Part shown: piece by piece, positions 8,949 through 17,452 of the stretch
How the letters are laid out: each line of letters begins with the position of its first letter
Numbering within the stretch: position 1 is the stretch's first letter
Assembly (NCBI RefSeq): GCF_035013185.1
Contig: NZ_JAYGJO010000003.1
Span: forward strand, 62,001 to 126,000
Origin: Acerihabitans sp035013185
GTDB lineage: Bacteria > Pseudomonadota > Gammaproteobacteria > Enterobacterales > Enterobacteriaceae
Direction of reading: 5' to 3'
DNA: 64,000 nucleotides
The notes under the pieces: generated by a model
Told to the model about the DNA's origin: nothing
Seen by the model: the letters and a program-made list of their open reading frames with translations, nothing else
Database searches by the model: none
Made by a program: the position numbers and the translations under genes

Positions 8949-10097
8949 ATGTCAGATATGATGAACATCAATACCGCGTCAAACGCGTTGTCTTATTCGC
9001 ATGCTATTCAAGACGATAAAGATATAACAGATAACAATACCGGCCTGAGCATTCAGGACAAACAGAAAATAATTGAGGCCGCCGTGGTGTCCACTGCGGC
9101 GGTAATCGGTTCCCTCACCGCCGCTAACGTAGCCGCAGCGGCGAGCGTGGCATTGCGCACGCCAGATCCAATCAATGTAGCGGACGGCGCAACGATTAAA
9201 ACTGCGCTGCAGGCGTTATCATCGCAGGATTTTAACCAGGCGCTTGATAAGGCCGCCGCACAGGAAAAACCCCGGTTTGATGTGAGTAATATCTCCATGA
9301 GCGACCGGGTAAATTTGCTGGTAAATCTGATTGCGTTGGTCATGGATTTCAAAACAGCGGAGCGCAGCAATCAGTCGGATATGGCCATATTAAAAGGCCA
9401 GGCCGCAGAGATGACCTCCGATGCCATCAAGGCCTCAGGCCAAACTGCGCTTAACGGCGCGGTGGGCCAGGCTTCCCTTGGTTTTGCCATGGGGGGCGCA
9501 GGCTTTGGCATGAACCAGAAAGCCTTAACCAGAGAGCGGACCAAACTGCAGACGACCGCAGTAGATATCAGTCAAACCAAAGCCGCGATCAACACCGATA
9601 AGCTGAATCTGGCGAAAAGCAACGACACCTCGCTTGGGGCCAACGCCGCCGCCGGCCCGTCCAAACTGAAGTTTACCGACGGCAGCGTTAAGGATACTAA
9701 AGCCAATAGCGTAGATGTGACGCCTCGACAAAAAGCGATTATCGAGGAGGCTGCTCTGCCGGCTAAGGACGCGAAGCTTGCTAAGCAGCAAAACAATTAT
9801 CAAGAAGAAATGAATAAAATTGAGCAAACCAAAACCAAGGCTATGTTTATTAATCAAATGAACAACCCGGTTACCGGCGTGGTCGCGGGCCATACCCAAT
9901 TTGCGCAAGCCAACGAACAGGCGTTGCAGAATATGTCCCAGCAGGTCACGCAGGCGGCTGGCAGCATGGAAGACTCAGACAAATCCAGCGCCAACGATAG
10001 TGGTAATTTAATCGAATCACTGCTGCAAAAACTCGATCAGCTGATTAGAAATGGCCATGATCTTAACGGCATGATTGCCAGCAGCCGCACTTCTTAA
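8949..10097 (+). CDS. sipC: T3SS translocator SipC
   Basis: SipC is the second hydrophobic translocator; in Salmonella it also nucleates and bundles actin through its C-terminal part. The protein has 382 residues (Salmonella 409), a hydrophobic stretch near residues 40-68 (AAVVSTAAVIGSLTAANVAAAASVAL), a second weaker one near 172-190 (ASLGFAMGGAGFGM), and a long helical hydrophilic C-terminus. It follows sipB by 21 bases with an AGGA ribosome-binding site. The assignment combines gene order with the family pattern. Confidence 0.9.
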   Translation: MSDMMNINTASNALSYSHAIQDDKDITDNNTGLSIQDKQKIIEAAVVSTAAVIGSLTAANVAAAASVALRTPDPINVADGATIKTALQALSSQDFNQALDKAAAQEKPRFDVSNISMSDRVNLLVNLIALVMDFKTAERSNQSDMAILKGQAAEMTSDAIKASGQTALNGAVGQASLGFAMGGAGFGMNQKALTRERTKLQTTAVDISQTKAAINTDKLNLAKSNDTSLGANAAAGPSKLKFTDGSVKDTKANSVDVTPRQKAIIEEAALPAKDAKLAKQQNNYQEEMNKIEQTKTKAMFINQMNNPVTGVVAGHTQFAQANEQALQNMSQQVTQAAGSMEDSDKSSANDSGNLIESLLQKLDQLIRNGHDLNGMIASSRTS

Positions 10098-10152
10098 TTA
10101 ACCTCGAGCGCCGTTGTCATCAGCGTGGCGGCGCGACAATAAAGAGACCATC

Positions 10153-11457
10153 ATGACGGATATTCAATCTAGCGCATCTTTTTCCAGGGGTTATTATCAT
10201 GCAAATATAATCCTAGATTCACAACGCACGACGCATAAATCCGCGACGTCTGACACAGGGGAAACCCAGGGTCTGGTGTTGTTAACCAACACGGATAATA
10301 TTAAAAAAACGCCGGGAGAGGGCCACGGGAAATTGAATTATTCTCCAGTCGGCAATGATAATACTTCCAACCTGCTGACTAAAACCGCTGAGGCATTTGA
10401 TCAGCTTAGTGTCGTATTAAAAGAAAATAAAAATAGCCTACTTGCTTATAGCAATAAGGTAAACGACGTTGCAGAAAAGAATAAACAGCTTTTTGATGTG
10501 ACCGACCGCACGGCGGAGGGTGACCAGGCAACACTGCCACTGCCCGTTCTGAAACCCTTTAGCTTTAACGGCGACCGGCTTATTGCCTCCTACAGCGCCA
10601 TGGGGCAGTTGAACAGTGCGCTTGCGCAAGGTTGTTTTGATCGGGAACCGGCGGCGACCTCGCCGGATGGGCGACCACACCCCGCTTGGAAAAACGGCTT
10701 AAATGCCGCCCTAACAGCTTTTAGCCCGCAGGTTCTCCAACTGGCTGGCCTGCTTGACGATCCCGCGGTGGTGGCCAGCACCGCCGCTGATTCTGAAGAC
10801 GTGTCATCAGCGGACGCCTTAGCGAAAACCTATAGCAGTCTGAGCTATCAGGAGGCCTGGGAGCTCCTGGCGCAACGCACTGAGGGAGTGAAGACCGGTT
10901 ACCTTGAAGTCTATGAAACGTTGGTAGAAAGGTATACCGGGCTATTCAGCGATTTCAGCGATTTTATGGGGAAATTAACCACTTATCTCGAGGTTACTCC
11001 GGATAAAAATGGCAATCAGGTGATGTCCTTTAAAGCGGGCGCCTTAGATGAAGTCAACGCTCTTATTAAAAAATATTCAGGCGATCAAGGCAATCTGTAT
11101 CCGGAGTCCGGCACCACATCGCAGGCAGATGCGCTGGCTTGGGCCAAGGAACTGGGTATCGATACCAAATTTGTCGTGAAGAGCGGCAGTGGATATGTGA
11201 TCAAAATGGATCTGGGGCCGCTGGAAAATATTCGCGACAGTTTAGCGCCAGATCTCGTCAAAAGCATGAGCACCTTTGAATATCAATCCTGGCGCAGCGG
11301 CTTCGACGCTCAGTCCGATCGGATGAAAACCACGCTGCAGACCCTGACCTCTAAATACGGTAGCGCCAATAGCACCTATGAAACGGTCATTAAATTATTA
11401 AGCACCATGATTTCATCCATGTCGGATGTTTTAAAGCAAATAATGGCAAACTTTTAA
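10153..11457 (+). CDS. sipD: T3SS needle-tip protein SipD
   Basis: SipD caps the needle and senses the host before the translocators are released. From ATG 10153 (behind AAAGAGA) the protein has 434 residues, well above Salmonella SipD (343). The frame also opens at a TTG at 10114, but the ATG has the better ribosome-binding site. The C-terminal half matches the IpaD/SipD/BipD family, including ALDEVNALIKKYSGDQGNLYPE, the LGIDTKF region and the final helix ending SDVLKQIMANF. The extra length lies in the N-terminal part (residues about 1-130), a region that acts as self-chaperone in this family. Confidence 0.93.
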   Translation: MTDIQSSASFSRGYYHANIILDSQRTTHKSATSDTGETQGLVLLTNTDNIKKTPGEGHGKLNYSPVGNDNTSNLLTKTAEAFDQLSVVLKENKNSLLAYSNKVNDVAEKNKQLFDVTDRTAEGDQATLPLPVLKPFSFNGDRLIASYSAMGQLNSALAQGCFDREPAATSPDGRPHPAWKNGLNAALTAFSPQVLQLAGLLDDPAVVASTAADSEDVSSADALAKTYSSLSYQEAWELLAQRTEGVKTGYLEVYETLVERYTGLFSDFSDFMGKLTTYLEVTPDKNGNQVMSFKAGALDEVNALIKKYSGDQGNLYPESGTTSQADALAWAKELGIDTKFVVKSGSGYVIKMDLGPLENIRDSLAPDLVKSMSTFEYQSWRSGFDAQSDRMKTTLQTLTSKYGSANSTYETVIKLLSTMISSMSDVLKQIMANF

Positions 11458-11477
11458 CGGCTGAGCCGGAGGATACT

Positions 11478-14400
11478 ATGGATAATAATATAAACTCTGC
11501 GCGACCGGTTGATTTTAGCGCTTATAACAATACGGGCAGTGCCGCCAAAGGGCCAATAGCGGGCAAGCTTCAGCGCGCCCACAGCGTGCCGCATGTTTCC
11601 AGAGTGTCTTCCCATGGCACCGGAACGAAAAACACGCGTTCTGTTGGCAGCTCCGCGAGGCCTCAATCCTTGAGTAAAGGACGCCCGGGCCGTTCAGCTT
11701 CTCTTTCTCACCAGGGGGAGCTGGCCGATCGCCATGAAAGCGAAACCTCCGGCAACGACAGTACCGGTACCACCGCGCGCGCTCAGTCCGAGCGCGCGAT
11801 GGGCCTGGATGATGTCAAGCATGACTTTAACCGCGAGAGTATGAACGCGCTGCTGCGCTTTGCGAAGGATAACGGCGTTGATCTCAGTAGCATGTTGAAT
11901 CAACCAGCATGTAATTCCTATGCCAAAGAACACCGGTTACCGGAGATCGCGGCGGCCTATTATATGGCATTGGAAAAAAATCCTAGCGGCAAGGCACTTG
12001 ACGATCTGAACGCCACCATGACCAAACTAGTCAAAATGATGGCTTCCGACGGGCTTGGCCGCAAGTCCATTTTTGGTGTGGGTCAAGCCGGCGCCGCCAA
12101 GAAATGTCAACAAGTGCGTGAGCTGGAGAACCAACTGGTTAGTACGCTACTGTCCCTGCATGGGAACGATAAGCTCATCGTTAGCGAAATGCTTTATCAT
12201 GAGCAGGTCAAACCGTTTATGGCCACGTTTATTGAAAATATGTATGGCCAAAGCCTGACGCCGGAGACCAAGCTACAAATTGAAAACCTGCTGGATCAAA
12301 AAGGGTTCGCCCTGTATCAGCAGGTGCTGGCCGGTACGCTTGACTATAAAATAACCGATATAGAGAGCATCAAAAGCTCGATTGATTTATGTCTTATTGT
12401 GCCCAAACTGTTACGCGATGATATCAGCCAGTTGGTCAATGCGCCGCCTGAAGCACCCGCGCAGGCTGCGCCGCACGATAATGCCACGCGTAATTCCGTA
12501 GGACCGAATCCAGACGACGGGTATTTTACCGATGATGTGCCCAGCGCGCCTAAAGCGGATGCCGAGAAGGGCGCGGGTAATACCTATATTACTAATAATA
12601 CATATAATATTGATAATTCTAATCGCAATACTCAGTTTGCGCCGCACTCGTCGACGCACTATGCGCCGCATATGCCCTCAGCCAGCGGTACCGCGCCAAA
12701 TGCCAATGCTACGGCTTATGCTGCCACCCACGCTGCGGCAGCCGACACCCCGTCCACGATGCCGCCCGCAGCCCCGGCGGCCGATCATGTGGACACTGTG
12801 GATTATACCGGCGGCGATCGCCAGGGATTCATCCCGGCGGCGCCGTCAGAACGCCAGCCGGCAGACACGGTCACCGGTCAACCGGCCAGCACTGACGTAA
12901 GAACTAAGCATCCCGAGGTTAAGATCGCGCAACCGGTGATATTAACCGAACGTGCTATCGGCATTTCGTCATTGCCACGCCAATTGCCGAAGGTGGATCA
13001 TAAGGTGCCGTTAAATCAACCGGCTGAAGATTTGTCTGCGGCGCGTAGCAAACTCAGACCGGTGAGGGATCCTGTATTCAGCCGTCAGGTCGGGCAGGCC
13101 AATTCTGAGGCAATCTCCGATGAAATTGCGCCGCAGCGACAGCCAGCTGTATGGGCAAAAAGCCGGTCGGGCGACGTGGCGCGTATCAGTGCCGATCGGG
13201 TGATGCGTAGTGCTAATCCGTTAAGCCGGGTCGTCAAGGTCTCTTCACTGGCCGCTACGCCACCTGGCGGGACGTCGGTGATTTTAACCGAACGTGGTTT
13301 AGGCATTTCATCCTTGCCACGCCAATTGCCGAAAGTGGATCATAAGGTCACACTAAATCAAGATGCTAATCAATCACTTGCGGCGCGCATGACCGAACGT
13401 CGCGAGCGGATTGATGGCGTTACGGCACCGACCAATAATCAAACCAACGGCGCTCACGTTAACTCGGGTGGGCTTGCCCGGGCGGTTAACCCACATGTGC
13501 GGGATCAGGGCTCACAGACGCCAGTCCCGCAGGGCGAGGTGTTGACTGAAATGGCGCAAACAGCACAGACTACACAGACTACACAGACTACACAGACTAC
13601 ACAGACTACACAGACTACACAGACTACACAGACTGCACAGACTGCACAGACTGCACAGACTGCACAGACTGCACAGACTGCACAGACTGCACAGACTGCA
13701 CAGACTACACAGACTGCACAAACGACGCCGCCGTGGTCCGCCGCGAATCCAGCGGATCAAGGGGGGGAGCGCGACGTGTTGGCCAGCGAACCGATGTCCG
13801 CGCTTACGGCAAGAAGCGTTGGCCGCGCCGCTCTGCTCCAGCGCGCCACGCGGGTAGCGAGTCCCTTGAACCACAAGGCGGTAATAGTTACCCGTGAGTT
13901 GCCCCCGGCTGGCGAGAGCCAGGAAACTCAGGGGCAGAACGCGACGCAGGCACCTCGCACAACGCCTTATGATCCGGCCATCACGCTGAGCAATCAAGGG
14001 CTTCGGCGCGCCAATGCACCGCACAGCCCGAGCACCGCCGCGCGTTTTGTCCCTGGGCAAGGTCAAGACACGCCACTGGATTTTGCCTCTTTGCGTAATG
14101 GGTTAACACCGTCCGCAACGGTTCGCCCAATGACAATATCGCCGCAGGTCGAGGCGGTTACCGATAGCCATGCAGGTTCAGTCGGTGTGCCAAACGGGAT
14201 GTCTACGACCAATAACACTGGCAGCAAGGATGGCGTTGCCGGTTCGCGCGACGGGTGGCCTACCGTGTTAACGCCCTATGATAAATTCACGTCATCCGTT
14301 CAGGGTTTACGCCGCGATGGGCGGGTTACCGGCAACCCGCGTAACGCGGTTGCGGCGCAACCAAACGCCAGCGCAGCGGCGCAACCGAGCGCCAGCGTAG

Positions 14401-14900
14401 TGACACAACCGAGTGCGCGCGTAGTGGCTCAGCAGAACGCCAGCACAGCGGCGCAACCGAGCGCCAGCGTAGTGGCTCAGCAGAACGCCAGCGCAGCGGC
14501 GCAACCGAGCACCAGCGCAACGGCTCAGCAGAACGCCAGCGCAGCGGCGCAACCGAGCGCCAGCGTAGTGACACAACCGAGTGCGCGCGTAGTGAATCAA
14601 CCGAACGTGGGAGCAGGCAACCCCACATTGACGCCATCTCGCGGCGCTAAGCCAGGCGGCAAGACCGCCAATACGCCGTATGATGCGCAGGTGGTGTTGA
14701 CCGGCAAGGGCTTGGGCCTCGATCATTTAACACCACGCAAACCTACCCGGTTGCCCCAGTTTAACCGGCCCATAACGACGGATAACACTGCAGTCGACCT
14801 TAATGTCAACGTGACGCCGGCGCGGGGCGCCACCGCTGCCAACCTGGCGAGTACTATCGTGCGCCAAGCGCGTATGCCAGCAGGCGGCAAACAGGGCTAA
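11478..14900 (+). CDS. sipA: enlarged, repeat-rich SipA effector homologue
   Basis: SipA is a secreted effector that binds host actin in Salmonella, where it has 685 residues; here the open frame encodes 1140. Residues about 110-320 look like the SipA N-terminal folded domain (DDVKHDFNRESMNALLRFAK ... LLRDDISQLV), and gene order (sipBCD-sipA-iacP) supports the name. The rest is predicted disordered and built of repeats: two near-identical 28-residue blocks (12936-13019, 13278-13361), a nonapeptide-coding TQT/AQT tract (13554-13724), an 11-copy octapeptide tract (14349-14612) and several degenerate copies of a TPYD...LTxxGLG motif. I cannot see the folded C-terminal actin-binding domain of Salmonella SipA, so actin binding, if present, may be done by the repeats. 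The frame is uninterrupted and a GGAGGA ribosome-binding site precedes ATG 11478. Confidence 0.88.
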   Translation: MDNNINSARPVDFSAYNNTGSAAKGPIAGKLQRAHSVPHVSRVSSHGTGTKNTRSVGSSARPQSLSKGRPGRSASLSHQGELADRHESETSGNDSTGTTARAQSERAMGLDDVKHDFNRESMNALLRFAKDNGVDLSSMLNQPACNSYAKEHRLPEIAAAYYMALEKNPSGKALDDLNATMTKLVKMMASDGLGRKSIFGVGQAGAAKKCQQVRELENQLVSTLLSLHGNDKLIVSEMLYHEQVKPFMATFIENMYGQSLTPETKLQIENLLDQKGFALYQQVLAGTLDYKITDIESIKSSIDLCLIVPKLLRDDISQLVNAPPEAPAQAAPHDNATRNSVGPNPDDGYFTDDVPSAPKADAEKGAGNTYITNNTYNIDNSNRNTQFAPHSSTHYAPHMPSASGTAPNANATAYAATHAAAADTPSTMPPAAPAADHVDTVDYTGGDRQGFIPAAPSERQPADTVTGQPASTDVRTKHPEVKIAQPVILTERAIGISSLPRQLPKVDHKVPLNQPAEDLSAARSKLRPVRDPVFSRQVGQANSEAISDEIAPQRQPAVWAKSRSGDVARISADRVMRSANPLSRVVKVSSLAATPPGGTSVILTERGLGISSLPRQLPKVDHKVTLNQDANQSLAARMTERRERIDGVTAPTNNQTNGAHVNSGGLARAVNPHVRDQGSQTPVPQGEVLTEMAQTAQTTQTTQTTQTTQTTQTTQTTQTAQTAQTAQTAQTAQTAQTAQTAQTTQTAQTTPPWSAANPADQGGERDVLASEPMSALTARSVGRAALLQRATRVASPLNHKAVIVTRELPPAGESQETQGQNATQAPRTTPYDPAITLSNQGLRRANAPHSPSTAARFVPGQGQDTPLDFASLRNGLTPSATVRPMTISPQVEAVTDSHAGSVGVPNGMSTTNNTGSKDGVAGSRDGWPTVLTPYDKFTSSVQGLRRDGRVTGNPRNAVAAQPNASAAAQPSASVVTQPSARVVAQQNASTAAQPSASVVAQQNASAAAQPSTSATAQQNASAAAQPSASVVTQPSARVVNQPNVGAGNPTLTPSRGAKPGGKTANTPYDAQVVLTGKGLGLDHLTPRKPTRLPQFNRPITTDNTAVDLNVNVTPARGATAANLASTIVRQARMPAGGKQG
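12936..13361 (+). repeat. duplicated 28-residue block in sipA
   Basis: Bases 12936-13019 and 13278-13361 encode nearly the same 28 residues (V-I-L-T-E-R, then GISSLPRQLPKVDHKV, then LNQ), spaced 342 bases apart. The block recurs in weaker form further downstream (ITLSNQGLRR near 13981, VVLTGKGLGLDHL near 14693), often preceded by TPYD. This looks like an internal binding motif repeated along a disordered chain. Confidence 0.85.
13554..13724 (+). repeat. 9-bp tandem array (19 units) inside sipA
   Basis: Nineteen 9-bp units in frame: GCGCAAACA, GCACAGACT, seven ACACAGACT, eight GCACAGACT, ACACAGACT and GCACAAACG. They encode a (A/T)QT tripeptide chain. The two homogeneous sub-runs show recent expansion by slippage. 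Because the unit is 9 bp, gain or loss changes protein length by three residues without breaking the frame. Confidence 0.97.
14349..14612 (+). repeat. 24-bp tandem array (11 units) inside sipA
   Basis: Eleven 24-bp units encode octapeptides of the pattern x-x-A/T-Q-P/Q-S/N-A-S/R (for example AAAQPSAS, VVAQQNAS, VVTQPSAR). Several units recur as exact copies in a higher-order order (AAAQPSAS-VVTQPSAR occurs twice), which indicates duplication of pairs as well as single units. Confidence 0.93.
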
Positions 14901-14917
14901 TGGCCATAACCAACCGA

Positions 14918-14944
14918 TAACGGCGTGGGTCGACCACGCCTGTT
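14918..14944 (+). terminator. hairpin between sipA and iacP
   Basis: GGCGTGG (14922-14928) and CCACGCC (14934-14940) form a perfect 7-bp stem with a GTCGA loop, extended imperfectly by TAAC/GTTA. There is no U-run, so it may be an RNA-processing or attenuation hairpin that lowers iacP expression rather than a full terminator. Confidence 0.35.
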
Positions 14945-14974
14945 ACCTAGACAATATATATATGAGGACATGCT

Positions 14975-15259
14975 ATGAATAACCTAACATCACCAAGCAC
15001 CGCACCGGATATTCTCTCACGCCTGCGGCCCATGCTGGCATGCAGACTGGGGCGTTATGATCACGAAATAGAGGACCATCTGGATCTGGTTAATGAGTTA
15101 TATGTCGACTCGCTGGATCTGGTGGAAATTGAAATCGGCGTGGCGGAAACGTTCGGTATCTCGTTGAGCGAGCAGGATATGCTGTCGATGGGCACCGTCG
15201 GGGATTTGGGTCGGATCATCAGTGATAAATTAACCCAATTCGCAGGGCACGCCGGTTAA
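14975..15259 (+). CDS. iacP: T3SS-associated acyl carrier protein IacP
   Basis: IacP is an acyl carrier protein encoded in SPI-1-type loci; in Salmonella it has been linked to secretion or modification of effectors. The 94-residue sequence has the phosphopantetheine attachment site in the family motif DSLDLVEIEIGVAE (the Ser at about residue 48) and the usual helical ACP length. A GAGG lies 8 bases before ATG 14975. It is the last gene of the sic-sip block; a 418-base gap follows. Confidence 0.93.
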   Translation: MNNLTSPSTAPDILSRLRPMLACRLGRYDHEIEDHLDLVNELYVDSLDLVEIEIGVAETFGISLSEQDMLSMGTVGDLGRIISDKLTQFAGHAG

Positions 15260-15271
15260 GATCGGCCGCCT

Positions 15272-15353
15272 TATCCTAATGCACGTTCATGTCAAGTTGT
15301 CGTGCGTTTACCTATCCTAATGCACGTTCATGTCAAATTATCGTGTGTTTGCC
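15272..15353 (+). repeat. 41-bp tandem repeat upstream of prgH
   Basis: Two 41-bp units (15272-15312 and 15313-15353) start TATCCTAATGCACGTTCATG and differ at only four positions; a third copy begins (TATCATT) and fades. Each unit contains a small dyad, GCACG...CGTGC. It lies in the 418-base gap (15260-15677) that must hold the promoter of prgHIJK-orgAB. The rest of that gap is A+T-rich near 15540-15660 and shows no gene. Confidence 0.93.
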
Positions 15354-15677
15354 TATCATTGGCACTAACGCCCCGCATCAAAGATGCTGTTGCAAATAAT
15401 GCAAAATATGGTAAAAAGGGCGGTCGCCAGAATAACGCTGGCTTGCGGTTATTAATAGACCAGCCTAGACCGACTTAACCCTATTCAGATATGCTGTGCC
15501 GTGGATGATGCCGTCGCTAATTAAAATAAGCCTTCATTATTTGTTTTCTAGCATATAATTATTTTTTTATTTATTTTATTTGGATGGATAATTTATCAGA
15601 TTTCCGTCATGAAGTGTTGAGTCGGTTGATTTATGCTGTATCCATATTGATTACGTTGAGTGTTATTGAAATTCATT

Positions 15678-16874
15678 ATGCAAACTGTACAAGAGCAGCT
15701 CCTCGATTCCAGTACTGTCAATCACGATAAATTTATCGTTCGTTTATTGAATGGGAAATTAAAGGGGTGTGAATACCATATTGGCCTGGGTAAAACGCTA
15801 TTTGTCGCAGCATGTGATGATGGTGCGGATGCGGGCAATGACCTGCTGTCGTTTCCGGATAATTCAATTTTTATTCCGGTACAAGGTGCGGGCGTCAATT
15901 TTGAAATGATTCATCAGCCCACTGAACACTGCGGCGTTTTATTACGTGAACTGGGCGAAGCGTCGGTTCACGAGCAAATACTGACCAGCAATCTGGCCGT
16001 GTCCATAGGGCCGGTCGCCCTGGCGGTCAAACGAGCCGATGAAGCGTGGTCCGATGACATCCTCGCTTATCAACCTGGACTAGCCACTGCCCCGGTCATC
16101 CGTCATGGGATAAATTGGCGGCGCTGGTCATTAACCACGCTGATCGGGGTGGGGATCATCGCCCTGGCGGCAGTGGTTTACCTTGGTCAACGGGATACCC
16201 AGCAGCGCGAAGTGGTGTCGTTGTCCAGCCATTTGGGCAGCGATCCAGGTAAATACCGGATTTTGCATGGCCGTGACGGCATCATGTACGTATTGTCGGC
16301 CAATGAGCGGGATGTGACCTGGGCGCGCCAGTCGCTGGTGCGGGCCAATTTGCCGCAACCGGCCAGGGTTTTGAGTCTGCATGAGGAATCAGAGCGTATT
16401 CGCCGGTGGTTGGCGAGTCGGTACCCCGCGTTATTGCTGCATCAGCTTAACTTTGACCCGTCGTCCAGCCCCACGCTGCGATTAAGCCAGCAACGCGCGG
16501 CATTAAACGAAACGGAACGCGCGACGCTGCAAACCCAGTTAATGGAGCTCATTCCCTACGCCCCGACTATTCATATAGCGGAAATTGACGATGAGTTGGT
16601 CGCCGGCGAGGCCGAAGCGGGTATGAAAAAGCTCGCCTTGACCTACACCCGCGTGGATAACCCCGGCAACGTGACTTTTGTGATTTCCGGCGCCTTGAAT
16701 GACGGCGAACTGCAGCGTATCCGCCTGTTTATCCAAGAGTATCAGCAGCGATGGAATGGGCAATATGTGCAGTTCGCGGTAGAAATGATGGATGATTTTT
16801 TGAAAGGGAAATCGTATATGTTTGGCCCACAGGGTTACGTTAAAATGACTACGGGCCACTGGTACTTCCCATAA
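15678..16874 (+). CDS. prgH: T3SS inner-ring protein PrgH
   Basis: PrgH forms the outer of the two inner-membrane rings of the needle complex. From ATG 15678 the protein has 398 residues (Salmonella 392). A cytoplasmic FHA-like domain (residues about 1-135) is followed by one membrane segment (LTTLIGVGIIALAAVVYLG, about 151-169) and periplasmic ring-building domains ending with YVKMTTGHWYFP, which is nearly identical to the Salmonella C-terminus. A GTG at 15660 is in frame but the ATG fits the family start better. Confidence 0.96.
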   Translation: MQTVQEQLLDSSTVNHDKFIVRLLNGKLKGCEYHIGLGKTLFVAACDDGADAGNDLLSFPDNSIFIPVQGAGVNFEMIHQPTEHCGVLLRELGEASVHEQILTSNLAVSIGPVALAVKRADEAWSDDILAYQPGLATAPVIRHGINWRRWSLTTLIGVGIIALAAVVYLGQRDTQQREVVSLSSHLGSDPGKYRILHGRDGIMYVLSANERDVTWARQSLVRANLPQPARVLSLHEESERIRRWLASRYPALLLHQLNFDPSSSPTLRLSQQRAALNETERATLQTQLMELIPYAPTIHIAEIDDELVAGEAEAGMKKLALTYTRVDNPGNVTFVISGALNDGELQRIRLFIQEYQQRWNGQYVQFAVEMMDDFLKGKSYMFGPQGYVKMTTGHWYFP

Positions 16875-16899
16875 CGGTAATTAATCAACTTAGGAAAAT

Positions 16900-17139
16900 A
16901 TGATGAAACTAGAAGAGATGAATTTGATGAAAATTTTCTCACATTTTGAAACACCCATGACCGATGCGCATAACACATTCATGACCACGTTAATGGATGA
17001 AAAGACGGATCTGACCGACCCGACCACTCTGGCGCGTTTTCAGTCGCTACAGTCTACCGCTGCCTCGATAGTGAATTCGGTTACCGGGATGACCAAAAAA
17101 GAATCCGATACGACGGCATCAGTGAGCAATAAATTCTAA
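16900..17139 (+). CDS. prgI: T3SS needle protein PrgI (divergent)
   Basis: The needle filament subunit. The 79 residues match the family in length (PrgI 80, MxiH 83), position between prgH and prgJ, helical hydrophilic composition, and the central helix-turn-helix with DPTTLARFQSLQS corresponding to the family's D/N-P-x-x-L-A-x-Y-Q-S motif. The N-terminus lacks the usual Trp, and the C-terminus ends SNKF instead of IIQNF, so this is a divergent member. ATG 16900 and 16903 are both possible; an AGGA precedes. Confidence 0.85.
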   Translation: MMKLEEMNLMKIFSHFETPMTDAHNTFMTTLMDEKTDLTDPTTLARFQSLQSTAASIVNSVTGMTKKESDTTASVSNKF

Positions 17140-17167
17140 TAATAAAACAACCTAAATTGAGTTGAAA

Positions 17168-17452
17168 ATGAATATTCAAGAGGTGACTAACGGCCCAAGG
17201 ACGGCATCAATGCAGGAGGTTTCGGTGCGGCCAATAGAAGATATTGCCTACCAACAATTGATGAAACCCGTCGCGATGACCGGACAAGCGCGCAATGAAT
17301 TTATGCAGGCGGTGGCGCAAGGGGATTTTTCACCGCCCGGGTTGGCAAAACTACAGGCCTTGCAGGCAAAGCTGAGCAACTATTTAACTTTTTACAGCAC
17401 GGCGGTACGCAAGGTTATCGGTACGGTTGAAAAATTATTAGGCTCAGGATGA
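17168..17452 (+). CDS. prgJ: T3SS inner-rod protein PrgJ
   Basis: PrgJ makes the adapter or inner rod joining the export gate to the needle. The 94-residue protein (Salmonella 101) follows prgI directly and keeps the family layout: a variable N-terminus, then SPPGLAKLQALQAKLSNY and a C-terminal amphipathic helix (FYSTAVRKVIGTVEKLLGS). ATG 17168 is preferred over the in-frame TTG at 17162. Its stop overlaps the prgK start by four bases (ATGA). Confidence 0.88.
   Translation: MNIQEVTNGPRTASMQEVSVRPIEDIAYQQLMKPVAMTGQARNEFMQAVAQGDFSPPGLAKLQALQAKLSNYLTFYSTAVRKVIGTVEKLLGSG

Noticed and set aside
13512..14066. Long - strand open frames opposite sipA (repeat CSLCSLCSL and similar)
   Set aside because: They mirror the 9-bp and 24-bp tandem arrays on the coding strand; repeats of unit length divisible by three keep all six frames open.
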